Source: Actinomycetota bacterium (GTDB taxonomy: Bacteria > Actinomycetota > Humimicrobiia > Humimicrobiales > Humimicrobiaceae). From it: DNA of 6,493 nt. Of the stretch, positions 1-5,103 are shown piece after piece. The stretch is taken from contig JACIXO010000075.1 of NCBI GenBank assembly GCA_014360385.1, positions 1 to 6,493 on the forward strand. Direction: 5' to 3'. The position numbers were made by a program, and so were the translations under genes. The notes beneath the pieces are model-generated. The model saw only the letters and a list, made by a program, of their open reading frames with translations, had not been told where the DNA came from and made no database searches. Position 1 is the stretch's first letter; each line of letters starts with the position of its first letter.

Positions 1-410
1 AGAGAGCCATAGAACTTGCTAAAATCTTCGATGACTACAGGAGCATTCGAAGGGTAGAAATGGAAATTATTTCTGACCTGAGCTTGCTGGAAAATGAAGT
101 AGAAAATATTGACCTTATTGTAAACTGTACCCCGATGGGCATGGATGGTACCCCTAACAAGGAAAAATTACCTATTCCTTCACACTGGAGCCTTAGGGGG
201 AAAACTTTATTCGAAATGGTCTATAATCCGGTGGAAACCAAGTTTTTAAAGAAGGGAATAGAAGATGGCGCTGTAGTAATAAGCGGCATAGATATGCTTA
301 TAAATCAGGCTGCATCCTCATTTAAAATATGGTTTGATATAATGCCTGAAACCTCTTGCATAAATGATGTTAAAAGTATTATTTCAAAGATTCAGAAAAA
401 TTCAAAATAA
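1..410 (+). CDS. aroE: Shikimate dehydrogenase, C-terminal part (5' truncated by window edge)
   Basis: AroE reduces 3-dehydroshikimate to shikimate with NADPH in the cytoplasm. The frame is open from base 3, so the last 135 residues are visible, about half of a usual 270-290 residue enzyme. The first visible residues, RAIELAKIF, match the helix that follows the NADP-binding N-R-T/S motif, which itself would lie just outside the window. Further on come the family blocks NCTPMGM, VYNPVET and the C-terminal GIDMLINQAASSF, which normally lines the nicotinamide and substrate pocket with its Met and Gln. The TAA stop is at 408-410. The ATG at 60 is internal and is not the start, because homology continues upstream of it. 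The 3' end overlaps the pseudopilin gene by 47 bases in another frame. Identification is firm; only the N-terminal half is unseen. Confidence 0.95.
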   Translation, partial: RAIELAKIFDDYRSIRRVEMEIISDLSLLENEVENIDLIVNCTPMGMDGTPNKEKLPIPSHWSLRGKTLFEMVYNPVETKFLKKGIEDGAVVISGIDMLINQAASSFKIWFDIMPETSCINDVKSIISKIQKNSK

Positions 411-810
411 TCAAGATGGTTCGATCTTTCTGGAATTTTTGCTGGTAATAATAATTATTGCAATTCTTGCAGCAATTGTCATACCCAGCTACACAGCAAT
501 GCAAAACAGAAATAAAGAGTATTCCACTGAAGATAAGATGAAACAAGTTGTAACATCTCTAGAAATATACAATTCTGATAACGGTCTTTATCCCCTGACA
601 GAAGACTTTCCTTCTATGCTGATAGAAAGTGGGTATCTAAAAGAAGAACAAGCTAGGGATGCCTGGGGAAATAATTTCCAGTATATATGTGAGGAGGGAA
701 ACGTTTATGTACTGAGAAGCTATGGAGCTGATGGCGAAGAAGGGGGAGGTGACGATATTGTGTTCAAAAATGGAAAGATGATAGAGGATGGAGTATATCC
801 AAATAAGTAA
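364..810 (+). CDS. gspG: GspG-type major pseudopilin (type II secretion / type IV pilus-like)
   Basis: This is a 148-residue prepilin-like protein of the inner membrane. It has a basic leader (K4, R9, R11, K12), a likely cleavage site after G19, Glu at mature position +5 (E24), and a hydrophobic helix at about 21-40 ending in IP. The C-terminal half has the GspG signature: ARDAWGNNFQY at 97-107, then SYGADGEEGGGDDI at 119-132, the acidic loop that binds calcium in characterised GspG proteins. Mature length would be 129, normal for GspG. The oddity is Ser at +1 (G|SIFLE), where most family members have Phe or Met. An in-frame TAA at 361-363 precedes the ATG at 364, so this is the longest possible form. 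There is no clear Shine-Dalgarno; the first 15 codons and part of codon 16 overlap aroE. A rare ATT start at 400 would leave a 7-residue leader without basic residues. No GspE, GspF or other secretion gene is visible, so T2SS, pilus or competence use cannot be decided. Confidence 0.88.
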   Translation: MMLKVLFQRFRKIQNNQDGSIFLEFLLVIIIIAILAAIVIPSYTAMQNRNKEYSTEDKMKQVVTSLEIYNSDNGLYPLTEDFPSMLIESGYLKEEQARDAWGNNFQYICEEGNVYVLRSYGADGEEGGGDDIVFKNGKMIEDGVYPNK

Positions 811-1489
811 AATATTCTTGGTGGGAGACGGCCTCTTTTATGTAATATTTTTGGTATGTGGTTTTATCGCTGGTTATTTTCTGGATACTGCTGCCTCCAT
901 ATTGGAATACACAAATGAACCCTCCTTGAAATCTTCAAATCCTACACCTTCATACATACATCCTCATGATGTAAAAATTGAAGTTCTAACTTCACTTTTA
1001 TTGTGTGCAAATTATTTCCATTTCCATCTGGGGATTGGCACTTTAAATGGAATAATATTATCTTTTTTACTTATTGTAATCTCAATTGTTGATTTGGACA
1101 TAAGGATTATTCCTAATCTCATAATTTTTCCGTTCACAATAATAGGTCTCCTGTTAAATATTATCAGATTTTTTCCCCATTGGTGGAAACCTTTGTCTTT
1201 TAGTTTTGGAGCATTTCTTTTTATGCTTATAATTCACTTTATCTATCCTAAAGGAATGGGGATGGGAGATGTTAAACTGGCTCTTATGATTGGCTCTTAC
1301 CTGACAACATATACTGTAATAGCACTGCCACTTGGTTTTTTAATATTTTCAATATATGGCCTGGTTTTAATCATTATGAGAAAGGCAGGGCTGAAAGATG
1401 CAGTTCCTTTTGCTCCTTTTGTATCACTTGGAAGTCTTATAGCTTTATTCTGGGGAGATTATATTTTAAAATGGTATATTAGTTTCTAG
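788..1489 (+). CDS. pilD: Prepilin peptidase (A24 family), short form lacking the Cys-rich domain
   Basis: This polytopic membrane aspartyl protease is expected to cut prepilin leaders on the cytoplasmic face; the adjacent pseudopilin is the obvious substrate. It has 233 residues with about six to eight hydrophobic segments. The two catalytic aspartates are visible: D102 in VDLDIRIIPN and D161 in GMGMGDVKL. The C-terminal PFAPF block (207-211) fits the family PFGPF motif. The N-terminal GFIAGYFLD aligns with the usual G-x-x-x-G-S-F-L-N start. Between residues 40 and 62, where full-length PilD/GspO proteins carry two CxxC pairs and the zinc-binding methyltransferase-associated loop, only a short linker is present. 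The only cysteines are C24 and C73, so N-methylation activity is doubtful. The ATG at 788 follows an in-frame TAG at 782-784 and overlaps the pseudopilin gene by 23 bases; AGAGG abuts the start too closely to be a normal ribosome site. TTG 818 or GTG 821, just after the upstream stop, are alternative starts. PilD, GspO and ComC are equivalent names. Confidence 0.88.
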   Translation: MEYIQISKIFLVGDGLFYVIFLVCGFIAGYFLDTAASILEYTNEPSLKSSNPTPSYIHPHDVKIEVLTSLLLCANYFHFHLGIGTLNGIILSFLLIVISIVDLDIRIIPNLIIFPFTIIGLLLNIIRFFPHWWKPLSFSFGAFLFMLIIHFIYPKGMGMGDVKLALMIGSYLTTYTVIALPLGFLIFSIYGLVLIIMRKAGLKDAVPFAPFVSLGSLIALFWGDYILKWYISF

Positions 1490-1520
1490 CACATTAGTTT
1501 TCTAACAAAGTTTCTAGAAA
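1481..1520 (+). repeat. Short imperfect triple repeat at the pilD end / aroC leader
   Basis: AGTTTCTAG occurs at 1481-1489 (covering the prepilin peptidase stop) and again at 1509-1517. A near copy, AGTTTTCTAA, lies between them at 1496-1505. The spacing is 15 and 13 bases. The last copy sits in the perfect palindrome TTTCTAGAAA (1511-1520), and TTAG-TTTT-CTAA (1495-1506) could form a 4-bp hairpin. It lies immediately before the aroC ribosome site. Function is unknown; low-complexity slippage is the simplest explanation. Confidence 0.45.
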
Positions 1521-1523
1521 AAA

Positions 1524-1529
1524 AGGGGG
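1524..1529 (+). promoter_or_regulatory. Ribosome binding site that fixes the aroC start
   Basis: AGGGGG ends 8 bases before the TTG at 1538, a normal spacing, but only 2 bases before the in-frame TTG at 1532. This favours the downstream TTG, which also gives the family-typical N-terminus MRYLTAGESHG. Confidence 0.7.
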
Positions 1530-1537
1530 TTTTGACT

Positions 1538-2728
1538 TTGCGTTATCTTACAGCAGGGGAATCTCATGGAAAAGCCCTTGTGGGAATTATAGATGACTAT
1601 CCTTCAGGGGTACAAATAAACCTTGATTTTATAAACTACGAGCTATCAAGGAGACAGAAGGGATTTGGTAGAGGAAAGAGAATGTCCATAGAAGAGGATA
1701 GAGTCGAAATTTTATCTGGAGTCAGGAAAGGCATGACTATAGGTTCACCAATCTCATTCCTTATTCGTAATAAAGATTGGGAGAACTGGAGAGATATCAT
1801 GGACATATTACAAGAAAAGAGTCACAAGGATGTTGGTTCGAAAAATGAGGAAAAGCTCTTACTTAGCCCAAGGCCTGGGCATGCGGATTTTTCTGGATTT
1901 CTGAAATACAGGCTAAAGACCCTAAGAGATGTCATCGAAAGAAGCAGTGCAAGAGAAACTGCAGCAAGAGTATGTATAGGCGCATTTGCAAAAACTGCCC
2001 TTAATTTATTTGGTATAAAAGTAATAAGCTATGTAACCCGTATAGGAAGAGTAGGTCTTGATAAGGAAGTTAGTATAACAAAGGATTGTATAGAAGATCT
2101 TATAAAAGAAATAGAAGAGTCGGAACTAAGATGTCCTGATACTTCTGCTACTATGGAAATGAAGGAAGAAATAACAAAGGCCATGGAAAATGGGGATACT
2201 GTGGGAGGTAGTTTTCGAGTAATAGCTGTAAATGTCCCTCCTGGTCTTGGTTCATATACCCAGTGGGACAAGAGACTTGATGCAAGAATTGCTTTTTCCT
2301 TTATGAGTATTCCTGCTATAAAGGCGGTTGAAATTGGTCAGGGTTTTAATGCTTCTTATTATACCGGCAAGGAATATCATGATGAAATTTATTACAGCCC
2401 AGAAGCCGGGTTCTTCAGGAAGACAAATAGAGCCGGGGGAATAGAAGGAGGGATAACAAATGGGGAGCCTGTAGTTGTGGGTGCAGTGATGAAGCCTATC
2501 CCCACAACTAAAGATGGCTTGAAAACCGTAAACATTAAAACCAAAAAGCCAGAATTAAGTTTAAAGGAGAGAGCAGATGTGTGTGCTGTTCCCAGTGCAA
2601 GCGTAATTGGAGAAGCTATGCTTTCCATAGAGATATTCAATGCAATTCAGGAAAAATTTGGCAGGGACAATATAAATGAGATGATAGAAAACTATAACAA
2701 TTTCAAAAAATATCTTAAAACAGTGTAA
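1538..2728 (+). CDS. aroC: Chorismate synthase
   Basis: AroC catalyses the last common step of aromatic biosynthesis, 5-enolpyruvylshikimate 3-phosphate to chorismate, using reduced FMN in the cytoplasm. With the TTG at 1538 as start, the protein has 396 residues, typical for the family (about 350-400). Visible signatures are GESHG at 7-11 with the conserved H10; GFGRGKRM near 43-49; SPRPGHADF with the second conserved His, H115; RSSARET at 135-141, part of the FMN and substrate site; GGITNGEP in the second half; and RADVCAVPSASVIGEA from about 345, the C-terminal signature. No key residue is missing. An alternative TTG at 1532 adds two residues (MTL...) but is too close to the ribosome site. 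The gene is 48 bases after the prepilin peptidase and 36 bases before aroK, consistent with one transcript. Whether the enzyme has its own flavin reductase activity cannot be told from the sequence. Confidence 0.97.
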   Translation: MRYLTAGESHGKALVGIIDDYPSGVQINLDFINYELSRRQKGFGRGKRMSIEEDRVEILSGVRKGMTIGSPISFLIRNKDWENWRDIMDILQEKSHKDVGSKNEEKLLLSPRPGHADFSGFLKYRLKTLRDVIERSSARETAARVCIGAFAKTALNLFGIKVISYVTRIGRVGLDKEVSITKDCIEDLIKEIEESELRCPDTSATMEMKEEITKAMENGDTVGGSFRVIAVNVPPGLGSYTQWDKRLDARIAFSFMSIPAIKAVEIGQGFNASYYTGKEYHDEIYYSPEAGFFRKTNRAGGIEGGITNGEPVVVGAVMKPIPTTKDGLKTVNIKTKKPELSLKERADVCAVPSASVIGEAMLSIEIFNAIQEKFGRDNINEMIENYNNFKKYLKTV

Positions 2729-2764
2729 AGAGTAAACGTAAATTTGTAAGCAATTATCAAGCGA

Positions 2765-3292
2765 ATGAAGATAAGAAATTTATCCTTAATAGGGTTTATG
2801 GGCTCAGGCAAAACCACAGTAGGCAGTATTCTTTCTAAAAGGACCGGTTTTTTATTTGTGGATATAGATGAAGTAATAGAATGGATTGAGGGGAGAACTG
2901 TAGGAGAAATTTTTGACACCTGTGGAGAAGAATATTTTAGAAATCTGGAAGCCAGGATTGTAAAAAAAATATACAATAACCAGAATTGTGTGTTTGCCTG
3001 TGGGGGCGGTGTAATAAAGAGAAAAGAAAACATAAATGTTATAAAGAAGAATAGTTTTGTAGTATATTTGTATGTCTCTCCTCCAGTTGCTTACAAAAGG
3101 TTGGAGAAAGAAGAAACAAGACCTCTTCTTAGAGTCGATGACAGAAAGAAAGCTATAGAAACAATTCTTAAAGAAAGAGAAAGACTTTATAAAAGCTGTG
3201 CTGATTTGATAGTAGATACGGACAACAAAGAACCCGAACAGATTGCGGACGAGATACTCCAGATATTGCAAAATATTAAGGGTTTCAAATAA
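2765..3292 (+). CDS. aroK: Shikimate kinase
   Basis: AroK phosphorylates the 3-hydroxyl of shikimate with ATP; it is a soluble P-loop kinase of the NMP-kinase fold. The 175-residue length is standard. Visible features are the Walker A GFMGSGKT at 10-17; VDIDEVIE at 32-39, whose aspartates bind Mg and shikimate; EEYFRNLE at 55-62 with the shikimate-binding R59; CGGG at 79-82, the Walker B-like glycine block; the LID arginine region TRPLL at 118-122; and RLYKSCADLIVDT at 140-152, which contains the adenine-contact region. The ATG at 2765 follows an in-frame TAA at 2747-2749. No good Shine-Dalgarno is seen in front of it, so translation may depend on coupling to aroC, 36 bases upstream. The next gene, aroB, begins 26 bases after the stop. 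Confidence 0.96.
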   Translation: MKIRNLSLIGFMGSGKTTVGSILSKRTGFLFVDIDEVIEWIEGRTVGEIFDTCGEEYFRNLEARIVKKIYNNQNCVFACGGGVIKRKENINVIKKNSFVVYLYVSPPVAYKRLEKEETRPLLRVDDRKKAIETILKERERLYKSCADLIVDTDNKEPEQIADEILQILQNIKGFK

Positions 3293-3305
3293 TCTCTAAC
3301 AGATT

Positions 3306-3311
3306 AAAGGA
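3306..3311 (+). promoter_or_regulatory. Ribosome binding site of aroB
   Basis: AAAGGA lies 7 bases before the ATG at 3319 and supports that start. Confidence 0.6.
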
Positions 3312-3318
3312 AATAGAT

Positions 3319-4431
3319 ATGAGAGTAATAAATGTTAAAACCAGATTAAGAAAATATCCCATTTTGATTGAATCTGGTATAACAGAAGACTTTGTAGATC
3401 ATCTGAAGAAGAATTTTTCTGGTTTTAATAAAGTTGTAGTTATTACGAACAACAAGGTTTTCGCAATACATGGCCAGAGGTTAAAAGAACTTTTGGATAA
3501 AGGAAAACTAGAAAGCTATATTGTAGTTTTAGAAGATGGAGAGGAGTTTAAGAACCTTGAGAGTGCTGACTATATCTACAAAAAGCTAATTGATTTTAAT
3601 ATTCATCGAAATGATATTGTAGTAGCTTTTGGAGGTGGCGTAATAGGTGACCTGGGAGGTTTTGTAGCTTCTACATTTCACAGGGGAGTTAGACTTGTGC
3701 AGTATCCCACGACGATAATAGGACAGGTAGACAGCAGTATCGGGGGAAAGGTTGTAGTGAATTATAACTCTATTAAAAATGTGATTGGAAATTTTTATCA
3801 ACCTCATATGATTATAATTGATCCTCTTCTTATCACGACGCTGGAAGAAAGAGAAATCATAAATGGACTGGCTGAAATAGTAAAATATGGAATAGTGTTC
3901 GATAGAAAGATTCTTAAAATTCTGGAAGAGAATGTAGACGAAGGAAATGACAGTAGACTGTTTGAGTTGATAAAAAAGAGTGTTTTTGAAGAAATAATTT
4001 ACAGATGCTGTCACATAAAATCCGTGGTGGTTGAGAAAGATGAGTTTGATTTAGGTTATAGAAACTTGCTTAATTTTGGACATACAATAGGCCACTGCAT
4101 CGAAAAGGCAGCAAAACTTGAAGAGATAAACCATGGACAAGCAGTAAGTATGGGAATGATAGTAGCGATAGATATTTCTGTAGAACTTAATCTTGTTAAA
4201 AAAGACTTTAAAGACATGATTATAAAGCTGTATAGGAAATTAAAGCTTCCTTACATTATTCCACAGCTAAATATAACTGATATCATAGGTGGTTTAAAAT
4301 ACGACAAAAAGTTTACGTCAACAAGGAACAAATTTATTCTCCTTAAAGGGATAAATAAACCTGTTTTTTACTACAATGTAAGCCAGGATATAGTGGAAAG
4401 GTGCATTAGCAAAAATATGGAGCAGGCATAG
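3319..4431 (+). CDS. aroB: 3-dehydroquinate synthase
   Basis: AroB converts DAHP to 3-dehydroquinate, the second step of the shikimate pathway, using NAD and a divalent metal. The 370 residues match the family (about 340-370). NAD-binding elements are LEDGEEFKNL at 71-80 and GGGVIGDLGGFVAST at 105-119, followed by HRGV and PTT. QVDSSIGGK at 136-144 and KNVIGNFYQP at 153-162 form the active-site region. The three expected metal ligands are present: E186 in GLAEIVKYG, H255 in NFGHTIGH and H272 in NHGQAVSMGM. The start ATG at 3319 has AAAGGA 7 bases upstream. The stop is TAG at 4429-4431, followed by the longest unusually structured gap of the window (117 bases) before aroQ. No sign of truncation or fusion. 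Numbering and ligand roles are by comparison with known dehydroquinate synthases. Confidence 0.97.
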   Translation: MRVINVKTRLRKYPILIESGITEDFVDHLKKNFSGFNKVVVITNNKVFAIHGQRLKELLDKGKLESYIVVLEDGEEFKNLESADYIYKKLIDFNIHRNDIVVAFGGGVIGDLGGFVASTFHRGVRLVQYPTTIIGQVDSSIGGKVVVNYNSIKNVIGNFYQPHMIIIDPLLITTLEEREIINGLAEIVKYGIVFDRKILKILEENVDEGNDSRLFELIKKSVFEEIIYRCCHIKSVVVEKDEFDLGYRNLLNFGHTIGHCIEKAAKLEEINHGQAVSMGMIVAIDISVELNLVKKDFKDMIIKLYRKLKLPYIIPQLNITDIIGGLKYDKKFTSTRNKFILLKGINKPVFYYNVSQDIVERCISKNMEQA

Positions 4432-4453
4432 TTAATCTTAAAGCTGGCTTTTG

Positions 4454-4519
4454 AATCATGTGTTAAATTTGGTGATGGGACCAACCTAGAAGTTAATATT
4501 AACAGTTTTTCACATGATT
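4454..4519 (+). other. Nested inverted-repeat element upstream of aroQ (possible structured leader RNA or operator)
   Basis: AATCATGTG (4454-4462) is perfectly complementary to CACATGATT (4511-4519), giving a 9-bp outer stem around 48 bases. Inside lie a second stem, TTGGT (4469-4473) with ACCAA (4480-4484) and a 6-base loop GATGGG, and the 12-base palindrome GTTAATATTAAC (4492-4503). Drawn as RNA this is a compact three-way junction with single-stranded joints of 6, 7 and 7 bases. It ends 19 bases before the AGGAG site of aroQ. No known riboswitch consensus was recognised. A run of six T at 4530-4535 follows at a distance of 10 bases, too far for a standard intrinsic terminator. The element could be a cis-regulatory RNA, protein sites on DNA, or coincidence in AT-rich sequence. 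Confidence 0.45.
4492..4503. repeat. 12-base perfect palindrome
   Basis: GTTAATATTAAC reads the same on both strands. It lies 45 bases before the aroQ start, where a repressor or activator site could sit. As RNA it would form only a weak short hairpin, so a DNA-level role for a dimeric regulator is at least as likely. Confidence 0.4.
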
Positions 4520-4538
4520 ATTAGCATAATTTTTTAAC

Positions 4539-4543
4539 AGGAG
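4539..4543 (+). promoter_or_regulatory. Ribosome binding site of aroQ
   Basis: AGGAG lies 5 bases before the ATG at 4549. It is one of the strongest ribosome sites in the window, suggesting that aroQ is translated independently of aroB, 117 bases upstream. Confidence 0.75.
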
Positions 4544-4548
4544 ATGAC

Positions 4549-4995
4549 ATGAAAAAAATAATTATAATAAATGGGCCAAATCTAAACCTTCTTGGTTTCA
4601 GAGAAAAGGAAATATATGGAGATGAAAGTTTTGAGGATATGTATAAAGAGTTAAAAAAACTAGCACAGGATAAAGAGGTAGAGCTACTGTATTTTCAGTC
4701 CAATGATGAAGGTGAAATACTTGACAGGATTCACCAATGTATTGGAGAGGTCGACTTAATTATAATTAATCCAGGAGCTCTCACTCATTATAGTTATAGT
4801 CTTCATGATGCCATACTGGCTGTAAAGATACCTGTTATAGAGGTTCACATCTCAAACATATTTAAAAGGGAAGACTGGAGAAGAAAATCTGTAGTATCTC
4901 CTGCAGTTCTGGGAGTCATAAGTGGTTTTGGACTGGAGAGTTACAGATTAGCTTTGTTATATGCTCTGGATTACATTAAGGGCTGTAAAAAATAA
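4549..4995 (+). CDS. aroQ: 3-dehydroquinate dehydratase, type II
   Basis: AroQ dehydrates 3-dehydroquinate to 3-dehydroshikimate, the third pathway step, by the type II mechanism; the family forms dodecamers in the cytoplasm. The 148 residues are full length. NGPNLNLLGFRE at 8-19 contains R18, and IYG at 22-24 contains the catalytic Y23. QSNDEGEILDRI at 50-61 is the second family block. INPGALTHYS at 73-82 holds N74 and H80, and IEVHISNIFKREDWRRKS at 97-114 holds the catalytic H100 and substrate-binding arginine. ISGFGLESY near 124-132 closes the family pattern. All expected catalytic residues are there. The ATG at 4549 has AGGAG at good distance; an out-of-frame ATG at 4544 is ignored. The aroQ - M24 peptidase - efp order is a familiar arrangement in Bacillota-like genomes. 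Confidence 0.97.
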   Translation: MKKIIIINGPNLNLLGFREKEIYGDESFEDMYKELKKLAQDKEVELLYFQSNDEGEILDRIHQCIGEVDLIIINPGALTHYSYSLHDAILAVKIPVIEVHISNIFKREDWRRKSVVSPAVLGVISGFGLESYRLALLYALDYIKGCKK

Positions 4996-5055
4996 ATCTA
5001 AATGGATAGAAAATATCATGCTAAGGGTTTTAGAGCAGCAAAATGTAAATTTTAG

Positions 5056-5085
5056 AATAAGAAGATGTTAAATAAGAAGATGTTT
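5056..5085 (+). repeat. 15-base tandem duplication upstream of the M24 peptidase gene
   Basis: AATAAGAAGATGTT occurs at 5056-5069 and again at 5071-5084, separated by one base, so the period is 15 with 14 of 15 positions identical. It lies in the 108-base gap between aroQ and the peptidase gene, about 20 bases before the ATG at 5104. A recent slippage duplication is the simplest reading. TATATA at 5085-5090 follows directly, but no matching -35 element was found. The rest of the gap is AT-rich with no supported gene. Confidence 0.7.
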
Positions 5086-5103
5086 ATATAGAGAAAACAA
5101 AAA

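Noticed and set aside
60..410. Treating the ATG at 60 as the start of a separate small protein
   Set aside because: The frame is open to the window edge, and the residues before the ATG match shikimate dehydrogenase, so the gene is cut by the window rather than short.
745..752. GGAGGTGA, a near-ideal Shine-Dalgarno sequence inside the pseudopilin gene
   Set aside because: It encodes part of the acidic glycine loop of GspG. The TTG at 758 in the peptidase frame reaches a TGA at 779-781, and the likely peptidase start at 788 is too far away.
2029..3271. Several open frames of 80-140 codons on the minus strand opposite aroC and aroK
   Set aside because: They lie fully opposite strongly conserved genes, have no recognisable domains or ribosome sites, and their compositions reflect the complementary codons.
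3586..4014. Minus-strand open frame of 142 codons opposite aroB
   Set aside because: Shadow of the conserved NAD- and metal-binding part of aroB; no family features.
4440..4451. AAAG-CTGG-CTTT hairpin after aroB as a terminator
   Set aside because: Only a 4-bp weak stem and no following T tract; no convincing intrinsic terminator was found anywhere in the window.
4469..4520. Resemblance of the GGTGATGGGACC hairpin and the 66-base element to fluoride or purine riboswitches
   Set aside because: The conserved junction and pseudoknot sequences of those classes were not found; only a short GATGG string and the overall size are similar.
4525..4530. CATAAT as a -10 box for an aroQ promoter
   Set aside because: No acceptable -35 hexamer at 16-18 bases upstream; such AT-rich hexamers are frequent here.
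5002..5055. 17-codon open frame in the aroQ-peptidase gap
   Set aside because: No ribosome site, no recognisable content, and a length expected by chance.
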